From JALZBN01 sp035525375 (lineage in GTDB: Bacteria; Actinomycetota; Acidimicrobiia; Acidimicrobiales; AC-14): 20,624 nt of DNA. Below, one piece after another: positions 7,841 through 14,736 of this stretch (positions are counted from its first letter, which is position 1; each line of letters opens with the position of its first letter). A program made the position numbers and the translations under genes. A model generated the notes under the pieces. That model worked only from the letters and a program-made list of their open reading frames with translations. It did no database searches and was not told where the DNA came from. Location of the stretch: positions 1 to 20,624 of the forward strand of contig DATLEI010000112.1 of NCBI GenBank assembly GCA_035525375.1, written 5' to 3'.

Positions 7841-9852
7841 GTCGGACCTCCAACAGCCTCGCTCATCAGGGTATCGTCAACCGACACCAGATCGAGCGCG
7901 CTGGGAAGTCCCGCGGTCGTGGTCAAAGTATTGTCGTTTGCCAACCGGACGATGGTCGCGGCGAGCATGCCGTCGTCAGCATCTTCAGCTGCTTTAGCCA
8001 GACGTTCGAGGCAGGGTTCGATCGTCGCTCGAGTCGCCGTAGGACTGCTGACCCGCAAAATGGATTCATGTGCAGTTGGCCACCAATCCTCGTTTGGGGC
8101 CTGAAGCTCCTCCACCAACTTCTCCCCCGGGCGGATACCGGTGAACGAGATCGGAATGTCGTGCGAACGCCCGGACAAGCGGATCATCCGGCGGGCCAGT
8201 TCGAGCACGTGGATCGGGTCGCCCATGTCCAACATGAAAAGCTCTCCACCTTCGGAGAACGCGGCGGCTTGGAGTACCAACTGCACCGCCTCTGGAGTAC
8301 TGATGAAGTAGCGAGTCATGTCCGGGTCGGTGACAGTGACAGGACCGCCGGCGGCGATCTGGCGGGCGAAGGTCGGAATGACACTGCCCCTGCTCCCAAG
8401 GACGTTTCCGAAACGGACTGCGGAATAGCGACGACGGCCTTCCCGCCCAGCAGAGAGCACCAAGTGTTCAGCCAGACGTTTGGATCCTCCCATGACGCTC
8501 GTGGCCCGAACGGCCTTGTCGGTGGAGATGAGGACGAAACGCTCGACCCCGACGTCGAGAGAAGCGTCGACGATGTTGCGAGTGCCCATCACGTTGGTGG
8601 CGAACGCCTCCGACGGATGATCCTCTAGCACGGGAACGTGCTTGTTGGCGGCGGCGTGGAAGACGACATCGGGCTTCCAGCGCCGCAGCTGGGCCGCCAG
8701 TCGCTTGCGGTCGCGTATGTCGACCAGCAGCTGGACGGCTGGCATGTCGATCAGGGCAGCGGCGTCGTGAAGATGGGTTTCATCGTGATCGAGCAGCAGG
8801 AGCACGCTGGGGGCGAAGTCAGCGACTTGGCGGGTGATCTCCGACCCGATCGAGCCTCCCGCACCGGTGATGAGGACCCGCTTGCCTTCGAGGAGGTTTC
8901 GGACGCTGTCGAGGTCGGTCTGTACTTGCTGGCGGCCCAATAGGTCCTCGATACGCAGCTCGCGGACGTCTCTCACTGAAATCTGCCCATCGACCAGCTC
9001 GTCGACCCGGGGAAGGACGTGCAGGGGAAGGCGAGCTAATTCACACGCCGCCGCAACACGGTTGACGAGTTCTTGCTTGGCGGTGGGGATGGCCAGAAGC
9101 GCTTGGTCCGCCTCCACTTCGATGGCGATGCGGTCGAGGTCAGTGATCCGCCCTAAGACCGGAATCCCTGCGATTGACCGTCCCTGCTTCCGGGGGTTGT
9201 CGTCAAGAAAACCAACGGGCGTGAGTCCGGCCTGTTGGTTGTTGAGCATGTCCCGAGCAATTCCAGCGGCGGCGTTCCCGGCCCCGATCACGAGGACCCT
9301 CCGCGACCGATCTGCCACCAACCTCCGGCGGAAACCGAAGAGGCGAGCCTGAAAGCGCAGAGCCCCCAGCAGAAGGGTCGCCAGAATGGGTCCTACGACC
9401 AGAACAGAGATCGGAATTCCCATCCAGAGCAAGGAGAGCGTCGCCAACAGACCCGCCGCGGTTGCGGCCGAGAGCACGACTCTCCGGGCCTCCCGGATGC
9501 TCGCGTGCAACCACATCTCCTGGTACAGGCCCCAGAACCAGTTGCTCGCGAGGTGAACCACCACGGCAAAAGGCAAGAAACCAAGCAGCTCATGCCAGTA
9601 CCTCTCGGGTACGTGCAGATCGAAGCGCAGAAACATCGTGACGAGGTAGGCCAGCCCGACAAGCAGGGAGTCAAGCACGAGAAGCGGAAGCTCCGTGCGC
9701 GCTCGTGCGAAAGATCGGGCCAACATGACCGGACGCTCCGCCTCCCTGCTATCACGTGCTAGTGCGTTGATGATGCTCACGGTGCCGGGGTCCCCTCCCG
9801 AGGTCTTGGTCCATGCAGCATCGCGGCCGGCGCGGCTTACAACATCGGTCAA
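7819..9852 (-). CDS. Membrane-bound nucleotide-sugar 4,6-dehydratase/epimerase (FlaA1/CapD/WbpM-like)
   Basis: Predicted SDR-family enzyme that remodels a UDP-sugar (typically UDP-GlcNAc, by 4,6-dehydration) to feed glycan synthesis. It has 677 residues in the usual long form. Four hydrophobic segments lie between about residues 52 and 165, then a first Rossmann domain with VLVIGAGNAAAG (186-197), then the catalytic SDR domain with LITGAGGSIGSE (327-338), STDKA (443-447) and MGGSK (454-458). In this family Met stands where other SDRs have the catalytic Tyr of YxxxK, as here. FGNVLGSRGSVIP, TDPDMTRYFI and GIRPGEKLVEEL follow and are typical. The start is unsure: TTG at 9852 is the longest and lies five bases after the upstream stop but has no clear ribosome site. 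GTG at 9780, preceded by GGGAGGGG, and ATG at 9726 are later choices that keep all domains. The product sugar cannot be fixed from sequence. Confidence 0.92.
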   Translation of the reverse strand: MTDVVSRAGRDAAWTKTSGGDPGTVSIINALARDSREAERPVMLARSFARARTELPLLVLDSLLVGLAYLVTMFLRFDLHVPERYWHELLGFLPFAVVVHLASNWFWGLYQEMWLHASIREARRVVLSAATAAGLLATLSLLWMGIPISVLVVGPILATLLLGALRFQARLFGFRRRLVADRSRRVLVIGAGNAAAGIARDMLNNQQAGLTPVGFLDDNPRKQGRSIAGIPVLGRITDLDRIAIEVEADQALLAIPTAKQELVNRVAAACELARLPLHVLPRVDELVDGQISVRDVRELRIEDLLGRQQVQTDLDSVRNLLEGKRVLITGAGGSIGSEITRQVADFAPSVLLLLDHDETHLHDAAALIDMPAVQLLVDIRDRKRLAAQLRRWKPDVVFHAAANKHVPVLEDHPSEAFATNVMGTRNIVDASLDVGVERFVLISTDKAVRATSVMGGSKRLAEHLVLSAGREGRRRYSAVRFGNVLGSRGSVIPTFARQIAAGGPVTVTDPDMTRYFISTPEAVQLVLQAAAFSEGGELFMLDMGDPIHVLELARRMIRLSGRSHDIPISFTGIRPGEKLVEELQAPNEDWWPTAHESILRVSSPTATRATIEPCLERLAKAAEDADDGMLAATIVRLANDNTLTTTAGLPSALDLVSVDDTLMSEAVGGPTWNPASI

Positions 9853-9857
9853 ATGGC

Positions 9858-10703
9858 CTATTTTTCGGCTCGGTGGACCTTCTCCTCAGGTAGCAACCGG
9901 CCTAAACCGATAACCAAGGCCATCGCGGCACCCCCTTGGGCGGCCCCCAGTACGGCCGCTTGGGCGACCGAGGGCCGCAGCCCAACGACCCGGGAGCTGA
10001 AGCTGACCAACAGCAGTTGAATAGCGGCAGCGGGCAAGAGGCGGCGGGCGCCGGTCCACGGGCGCCCCAGCGCCGTACGGCTCCCCAGCAGTCGGCTCAC
10101 CGGCTCAGTGACCAGCAGGGCGAGGCAACCCACCCCGCCGACGATCGCGCTTTGGCGACCAGTTCCGCCGACGGCGACCACCCACGCGAGTAGCCCCACA
10201 GAGGCAAACGCCCCCGACGGCCCCATTGACACGAACGGTACCGGCCACGCGGCTACCGCGACGACCACGCTGACGGCAAGTAGCACGATGGCTTGCTCGG
10301 TATCGGGAACCGTGAAATACACGCCGAGACACGACATGGCGTAGAGCGGGAGGGCCAGGCTGGAACGCCGGTAGCGACTGTCGAAATCAGCGACCAGAGT
10401 TCCGCCAACGACCGCAATGACGGTCACCAGTAACCGGATCCAGATAGCATCGCCCACCTCAGAGGCAAAACCCAGCAGGCAGCCTCCAGGTAAGGCGAGG
10501 AGTAAAAGCCACCCTGGTGGCAACCGGATGACGTGCCGCATGAGCCCCGCGAAAGCGAGCAGGGTCAGGGCCAGAGGTAACCCCAGCGGGACCGGAAGAG
10601 CGGGCGTCGCCGACACATACAGCGCAATGACGCCGGCGAGAGCCAGGACAAGCCCTCCGAACGGAACGGCATCACCCATGCCTGGTGCGCTCGGCGCGAC
10701 CAC
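9858..10703 (-). CDS. Membrane protein of unknown function
   Basis: I do not recognise this family. The 281-residue product is mostly hydrophobic, with about eight or nine potential membrane segments, among them VPLGLPLALTLLAFAGL, LLVTVIAVVGGTLVA, QAIVLLAVSVVVAVAAW and a last one near AAMALVIGLGRLL. Short polar loops hold ADFDSRYRRS and TEPVSRLLGSRTALGRPW. It ends in a charged EEKVHRAEK. No catalytic motif stands out. The GTG start at 10703 directly follows the TGA of the deacetylase; an ATG at 10679 is an alternative that trims eight residues. Its place between a deacetylase and a nucleotide-sugar dehydratase, with almost no spacing, says it belongs to the same glycan operon. A transport, flippase-like or acceptor-lipid role is possible, but that is a guess from context only: it is shorter than Wzx flippases, and I see no MATE/MOP repeat. 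Confidence 0.75.
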   Translation of the reverse strand: MVAPSAPGMGDAVPFGGLVLALAGVIALYVSATPALPVPLGLPLALTLLAFAGLMRHVIRLPPGWLLLLALPGGCLLGFASEVGDAIWIRLLVTVIAVVGGTLVADFDSRYRRSSLALPLYAMSCLGVYFTVPDTEQAIVLLAVSVVVAVAAWPVPFVSMGPSGAFASVGLLAWVVAVGGTGRQSAIVGGVGCLALLVTEPVSRLLGSRTALGRPWTGARRLLPAAAIQLLLVSFSSRVVGLRPSVAQAAVLGAAQGGAAMALVIGLGRLLPEEKVHRAEK

Positions 10704-11519
10704 TCAGGTGGTTGCGCCGGCATAGCGACGGCGGTTGGCGATGCGCCGAAGGTCATCCTCGAGGCGCATCCCCCCGCTCACCTTGCGCCGGAACCAGCGC
10801 ATGCCGTCGCTGATCTGAATCGGTGACCGGGCAAGCCGTTGGGGGTCAGTCTGACCGAACCGGTTCCTTCTCGTACCTGCGAGTGCAGCCGACCTGAAGC
10901 GCTCGCCGATGGCCTCCACGGCGCATGGTGACCCCGGAACGGCCTTGGGATAGGCGAAGTGATGAGCGGGCCGTCCGAGTCGTTGGCTGATGAGTTCCGT
11001 CGAACGGTCAAGCTCTCGTGCAACCTCGGCCGGATCGAGCCGGTCGAGAAGCGCGTGGGTGTGGGTGTGTGATCCAACGGTGACCAGGCCAGTCGACAGA
11101 GCGTCGGACAGTGCAGCCCACGAGACCGGTTTGCCCTCGTGCGGGAACGGAATTCCCCGCTCGATGAAGTCGGTCGCCACGTACAGCGTGGCCGGAATTT
11201 GGAAGCGCTCGAGCACAGGTAACGCAACGTCGACGAAGTCTGCAGTGCCATCGTCGAATGTGACGACGACATAGTTCTCTTGGCCGCCGGGCTGTCCGAG
11301 AACCTGGAGCGCTCTGTCGAGGCTGGCTACCCGTCCCGATTCTGCGAGCTCGGCCATCTGACTGGTGAATAGCTCGACAGGGAGGTCGACAGACAGATTC
11401 GATCGCTGGCCGACGCGGTGATACCCGAGGATGGTCACGCCGGGTACATGCAGCCGAAATGAGTCGCTCGTGGCCGCTGCCACCTTGACGGTTTGTGAAG
11501 CCACCGAACGGAGATTCAT
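10704..11519 (-). CDS. Polysaccharide deacetylase (NodB/CE4 family)
   Basis: Predicted metal-dependent carbohydrate esterase of family 4, 271 residues, removing acetyl groups from N- or O-acetylated sugars. The CE4 motifs are visible in order: motif 1 TFDDG with D89 and D90, motif 2 GSHTHTH with H151 and H155 as candidate metal ligands, and motif 3 FAYP at 188-191. Upstream of these is a GYHRV segment (32-36) typical of the family's N-terminal part. No clear signal peptide or membrane anchor precedes the domain, so it may act in the cytoplasm on a lipid-linked intermediate, or leave the cell by a route not evident here. The ATG at 11519 begins the - strand operon and diverges from the DUF4012 gene. 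The next gene starts immediately after its stop. Substrate is inferred only from the surrounding polysaccharide genes. Confidence 0.9.
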   Translation of the reverse strand: MNLRSVASQTVKVAAATSDSFRLHVPGVTILGYHRVGQRSNLSVDLPVELFTSQMAELAESGRVASLDRALQVLGQPGGQENYVVVTFDDGTADFVDVALPVLERFQIPATLYVATDFIERGIPFPHEGKPVSWAALSDALSTGLVTVGSHTHTHALLDRLDPAEVARELDRSTELISQRLGRPAHHFAYPKAVPGSPCAVEAIGERFRSAALAGTRRNRFGQTDPQRLARSPIQISDGMRWFRRKVSGGMRLEDDLRRIANRRRYAGATT

Positions 11520-11555
11520 GAGAGGCCTACCAAGGTCTTGTCCGCGGAGGCGCGG

Positions 11556-11583
11556 TTGAGGATTGAGAGGTCCAGGCTACGAT
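11556..11583 (+). promoter_or_regulatory. Candidate sigma-70-type promoter for a leaderless DUF4012 transcript
   Basis: TTGAGG (11556-11561) and TACGAT (11578-11583) are 16 bases apart, and the GTG at 11590 lies seven bases after the -10 end, where transcription would start. This would give an mRNA beginning at the start codon, a common arrangement in actinobacteria. The element sits in the divergent gap shared with the - strand operon, whose own promoter I could not place. Confidence 0.45.
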
Positions 11584-11589
11584 TTTTCG

Positions 11590-13398
11590 GTGCACCGCCG
11601 ACGCCGCTGGCGCATTGTCGTCGGCGGGTTGGCCATGCTCGGCGCCCTGATCGTGATCGACGGAGTGCTGGTGTGGCGGGACCTTCAGCCCGCTCGAGTC
11701 GAGGTACTAGCGGCTCGAGATCTACTGCGGAAGGCGCTCCAGCCCAACGCGTTCGCGACGCCCGAGAAGCGCGCCGTCAGCCGAGGGAAGATCACGAGGG
11801 CTCTGGCAAAGCTGACAACGGCTCGGGCGCGGATCGCCGGTTCGAACGCAATCTCGGTCGTGGCCTTCGTTCCCGGTTTGCGGGAGCAGCGGGCCGGCAT
11901 GCTCATGCTCCTCGACGATGCCCGGAGTGCAACCACCGCGGTCAATAATCTCCTCGACAGCGCGGAGTCGCTCATCTATCGAGGCCAGTCGCGTGCGGGG
12001 GCGGTCCCGTTGGACAGCCTCCAGACGATGCTCGACGAGACAGATGAGGCCGGGACGGTTCTGCGTACTGTGCAACGACGATCGTCCGGCCTATGGGGCC
12101 CTCTCGGTGATGCCCGGCATCAACTCGACGGGGTGGCGGCTGCGGCCGCCGAACGCTTGCGCCAGACGTCGAGCGCGCTCCGAGGCGCGTATGGGTTCTT
12201 CGGTGCTCATGGTCCACGGCGGTACCTGCTGACGATGATGAACAACGCCGAGATGCGGGATGAGGGGATGATCCTCTCGTACGGCGTCGTCCGGTTCGAC
12301 CAAGGCGAGGTCCATCTGGACCGGCGCGGCACCATCTCGGATCTGCGGTTGGATGTCCCTGTCTCGACTGCTATTCCGCCGGGTACCGAGGCCATCTTCG
12401 GATCCAGCCGGCCGACGGCGCTCTGGCAGTCGGTGAATGCCACGGCGGACTTCGACTGGAGCCGGCAGACAATGGCGGAGATGTACCGCCAAGCCACGGG
12501 GGAAACCATCGACGGGGTAATTTCCCTCGATATCCCGGGCCTCGCCGAGGTCTTGACTGTGATCGGTCCGGTCAAAGTCGCCGGCATCCCCAAACCAATC
12601 TCAGCGAGTAACGCGGGCCGCGTCTTGCTGAAGGATCTCTACGACGGGCTTTCCCGATCCGCGCCCCAGGGGGAGCGGCGCGAGCACCTCGACGAAGTTG
12701 TTGGTGCCGTTTTCGACCGTCTCGCCAATGAGAAACCAGACCTCGTGCGATTGGCGACGGCATTGGCGCGTGCCTCCAGCGGCGGTCACCTGCGCCTGTG
12801 GAGCACCGCACCGGATGAGCAGCAGGCCTTCGTGCAATCAGGCTTGAGTGGGGGCCCGAGCGCCGTCGAACCGGATCGAACCTTTCATCTGGCTGTCGAG
12901 AACCGGACGGCAACAAAGCTGGATTACTACGTACAGCCGAGTGTGCATCAGGAGGTGCGCTTCACCGGGCCGAACGACGTCTTGGTGCGCACAATCGTCA
13001 CCATTGACAACCGAGCCCCGAGCGGAGCCGCGGCGTCGTACCAACTTGGACCAGACGAATACTCCGCCCGTCCCGGTGATTACACCGCGTGGGTGTTGCT
13101 GTGGGGACCCGCCGGAGCCATCCAACCTGCCAGTACCTCCGAAGCCGGTCTTACGCTCACGGAGGCGATCGTCTCCGTCGAACCCGGAGAACGGCGAGAT
13201 GTCGTCTTCGACACGCTCATCCACGACGCGGTGCGACACGGCGAGCTGACGCTGCGATTAGTGCCACAGCCTCGTCTGCGCCCAATGGACCTCACTGTTT
13301 CGCTCGATTCGCGAGGACGACGAGTCGAAGGATCCACGACCTGGCACGGAGCTTGGAATCAGACACGCCGCATGACCTGGGGTGTGAAACCGGGCTAA
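11590..13398 (+). CDS. DUF4012-family membrane-anchored envelope protein
   Basis: A 602-residue protein with an Arg-rich N-terminus (HRRRRWR), one membrane anchor at about residues 8-28 and a large extracytoplasmic part. DUF4012 character is seen in RRYLLTMMNNAEMRDEGM, in NATADFDWSRQTMAEMYRQ, and in IDGVISLDIPGLAEVLTVIGPV. The last stretch also resembles the pattern in LytR-CpsA-Psr proteins, which transfer glycans to the cell wall, so a role in attaching or handling the polysaccharide outside the cell is plausible but unproven. In many relatives the NN-E-R stretch is followed by PTGG; here it is DEGM. The frame is open to a TTG at 11563 with GGAGG further upstream, but GTG at 11590 yields a compact Arg-then-hydrophobic start and fits a leaderless promoter, so I prefer it. 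The gene is followed by a small sortase-type protein 71 bases downstream. Family assignment is good; biochemical function is not established for the family. Confidence 0.85.
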   Translation: MHRRRRWRIVVGGLAMLGALIVIDGVLVWRDLQPARVEVLAARDLLRKALQPNAFATPEKRAVSRGKITRALAKLTTARARIAGSNAISVVAFVPGLREQRAGMLMLLDDARSATTAVNNLLDSAESLIYRGQSRAGAVPLDSLQTMLDETDEAGTVLRTVQRRSSGLWGPLGDARHQLDGVAAAAAERLRQTSSALRGAYGFFGAHGPRRYLLTMMNNAEMRDEGMILSYGVVRFDQGEVHLDRRGTISDLRLDVPVSTAIPPGTEAIFGSSRPTALWQSVNATADFDWSRQTMAEMYRQATGETIDGVISLDIPGLAEVLTVIGPVKVAGIPKPISASNAGRVLLKDLYDGLSRSAPQGERREHLDEVVGAVFDRLANEKPDLVRLATALARASSGGHLRLWSTAPDEQQAFVQSGLSGGPSAVEPDRTFHLAVENRTATKLDYYVQPSVHQEVRFTGPNDVLVRTIVTIDNRAPSGAAASYQLGPDEYSARPGDYTAWVLLWGPAGAIQPASTSEAGLTLTEAIVSVEPGERRDVVFDTLIHDAVRHGELTLRLVPQPRLRPMDLTVSLDSRGRRVEGSTTWHGAWNQTRRMTWGVKPG

Positions 13399-13469
13399 CA
13401 AGCTGGACTGCGCCACTCACCCAGGTGGACTCTCCGTTACCCTTCTCGTGCAGGAGGTCCAGGAGGGCA

Positions 13470-13964
13470 ATGTCCCGTCGAACCATACTGCTTGTGGTGC
13501 TGGTGGTAGCGCTGGCGTCGGGCGTCCTCGGGCGCACCGAGCCGGCCGCGTCGGCCCAGGTCGGTTACCCGCCCCCGCCTCCCGCGACAACTGTCGTGGT
13601 ACAGACGCTCCCGCCCGTGGCGCCACCTGGCACGGTCGGGGGGGTACCTGATCCCGGTGGTGGCGGTACGGGCAACCCGGGCGACCCCGGTGGCGTCGGT
13701 GACCCGGGTGGCGTCGGTGACCCGGGTGGCGTCGGTGACGATGGGGGCGTCGGTGACCCGGGTGGGGTCGGTAGCAACCTCGGGCGGAACGGCGCGGACG
13801 GCGCGGACGATGCCGCCGCCAGAGTCCTAGGCGAGAAGAGCTACGCATTCACGGGAGCAAATCTGCTGCGCTGGTCGCTGATCGCGCTGTGCCTGCTCGG
13901 CATCGGCACGGTGATCGCGGTTGTAAGCCGACGTCGGAGGCAACCGCCGAGTTCGGACGCCTAG
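13470..13964 (+). CDS. Secreted Gly/Pro-rich protein with a YAFTG-type cell-wall sorting signal
   Basis: A 164-residue exported protein. A signal peptide covers residues 1-29 (MSRRTILLVVLVVALASGVLG, cleavage likely after ASA). A Pro-rich stretch (YPPPPPATT) comes next, then five GDPGGV repeats at about residues 70-99. The C-terminus has YAFTGA (125-130), a hydrophobic span WSLIALCLLGIGTVIAVV and RRRR. That order of motif, membrane span and Arg cluster is the layout of sortase substrates. LAxTG is the known motif for class E sortases of high-GC Gram-positives, so YAFTG is a close variant. The ATG at 13470 is preceded by two ribosome-site-like runs, GGAGGT 11 bases away and GGAGG 3 bases away; the first has the better spacing. 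Its stop shares CTAG with the opposing methyltransferase stop. No enzymatic domain is visible. I infer a wall-anchored or membrane-retained spacer protein working beside DUF4012. Confidence 0.82.
   Translation: MSRRTILLVVLVVALASGVLGRTEPAASAQVGYPPPPPATTVVVQTLPPVAPPGTVGGVPDPGGGGTGNPGDPGGVGDPGGVGDPGGVGDDGGVGDPGGVGSNLGRNGADGADDAAARVLGEKSYAFTGANLLRWSLIALCLLGIGTVIAVVSRRRRQPPSSDA
13680..13769 (+). repeat. Five in-frame 18-base tandem repeats (GDPGGV)
   Basis: Five adjoining 18-base units start at 13680, 13698, 13716, 13734 and 13752. Units two and three are identical, unit four codes GDDGGV, and the others differ at third positions or a few bases. They encode the flexible Gly/Asp stalk of the secreted protein and should be prone to copy-number change. 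Confidence 0.9.
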
Positions 13965-14689
13965 CGGCGGAACCGCTTCCGGACGGCAAGCTGCACTGCC
14001 GGGGGCACCTGACGAGCGAGTTCCTTCAGTCCCATCACGCGCCGGCCATGCTGTTGTTCGAGGCGTTGCAAGCGCTCGGGATGAACGACATCCAACGGAC
14101 CACGGATCTCGGCCGCACGAAGCGTGTCGGCCGGCGCGCCCCTAGCGAAGACGAGGATGTTCTGTCGATAGAACAATTTGATCCGCTGGTCTGACCAGAT
14201 TTGTGACCGGACCACGTCGAAGACCTGATATCCGTGTGCCGTGAACTTGTCCGCCCAGTAGCTCGGCCATTGCTCGTTGACGTGGTGTGTTCCGCCTTGC
14301 CCCGGCATAGCTGCTGAGAACAGCACGGCATCACCGTGGGCCACGACACTGGCCAACAGGGTGTCACCATCGTCTGGCCCAAGATGCTCCGCGACTTCCA
14401 GACAACTGACGAGGTCGAACCGTCTGCCGAGTTCAAACGGCTGACTGAGATCATGGGCGATGAATTGCCCCGGGCGGCATAACAGCTGTTCGTGGCCTAC
14501 CCACTCCCCGTCGACACCGACCGACTCGACCCCCATGGCGTCGGCGGCAGCAACCCACGCGCCGACTCCGCAACCGACGTCGAGATGCGTCTGGAAGGGC
14601 AGCAAGGACGAGACCAAGGGGAGCACAATCTCCGCCGACGGTTTTGATCCGGCCTGCTGCTTCTCGAAGAACGCGACGTCGTAGGACAT
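13961..14689 (-). CDS. SAM-dependent methyltransferase (class I)
   Basis: Predicted methyltransferase of 242 residues with a Rossmann-like fold. Motif I is HLDVGCGVGAWVAAADAMG, near residues 35-53, with VGVDGEWV as the following acidic strand. FDLVSCLEVAEHL marks the post-II region, and VLFSAAMPGQGGTHHVNEQWPSYWADKF is typical of enzymes annotated in polysaccharide and glycolipid loci. It probably O-methylates a sugar or glycan end, which can act as chain capping, but the substrate is inferred from context. Two starts compete. GTG at 14710 adds seven residues but has a GGAAG directly touching it. ATG at 14689 begins MSYDVAFFE and is six bases after TATGGT, so a leaderless transcript is likely. 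I prefer 14689. Its TAG overlaps the TAG of the convergent secreted-protein gene through a shared CTAG. Confidence 0.85.
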   Translation of the reverse strand: MSYDVAFFEKQQAGSKPSAEIVLPLVSSLLPFQTHLDVGCGVGAWVAAADAMGVESVGVDGEWVGHEQLLCRPGQFIAHDLSQPFELGRRFDLVSCLEVAEHLGPDDGDTLLASVVAHGDAVLFSAAMPGQGGTHHVNEQWPSYWADKFTAHGYQVFDVVRSQIWSDQRIKLFYRQNILVFARGAPADTLRAAEIRGPLDVVHPERLQRLEQQHGRRVMGLKELARQVPPAVQLAVRKRFRR

Positions 14690-14695
14690 GGTTTG

Positions 14696-14701
14696 ACCAT
14701 A
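14696..14701 (-). promoter_or_regulatory. Candidate -10 element for a leaderless methyltransferase mRNA
   Basis: On the - strand TATGGT is followed by six bases and then the ATG at 14689. A transcript would start at or next to the start codon. I see no strong -35 upstream. If real, it decides the methyltransferase start in favour of 14689. Confidence 0.35.
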
Positions 14702-14724
14702 TTCGCTCACCTTCCGGGGTCACG

Positions 14725-14730
14725 TAGGGT
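14725..14730 (+). promoter_or_regulatory. Candidate -10 element for a leaderless ABC exporter mRNA
   Basis: TAGGGT is followed by six bases and then the GTG at 14737, the same spacing as in the divergent methyltransferase and close to that of DUF4012. No ribosome site lies between them, which supports a leaderless start. The -35 is weak (TTCGCT at 14702-14707 at best). Confidence 0.35.
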
Positions 14731-14736
14731 CGCGTC

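Noticed and set aside
7738..8628. Long + strand open frame of 296 codons opposite the dehydratase gene
   Set aside because: High-GC antisense shadow: the - strand carries a complete SDR enzyme with all motifs, and the antisense product shows no recognisable domain.
13438..13443. TACCCT as a separate promoter for the secreted protein gene
   Set aside because: No -35 at a suitable distance, and co-transcription from the DUF4012 gene explains expression equally well.
13680..13769. CRISPR-like short repeats
   Set aside because: The 18-base units adjoin without spacers and are in frame with the coding sequence, so they are a protein repeat.
13565..13777. A - strand Pro/Ser-rich open frame (repeated PTPPGSP) opposite the secreted protein
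   Set aside because: It is the mirror of the Gly-rich repeats. The + strand gene has a signal peptide, a ribosome site and a sorting tail; this one has none of these and begins inside the repeats.
14693..14730. TTGACC at 14693-14698 as the -35 partner of TAGGGT
   Set aside because: The spacing is 26 bases, well outside the usual 16-19.
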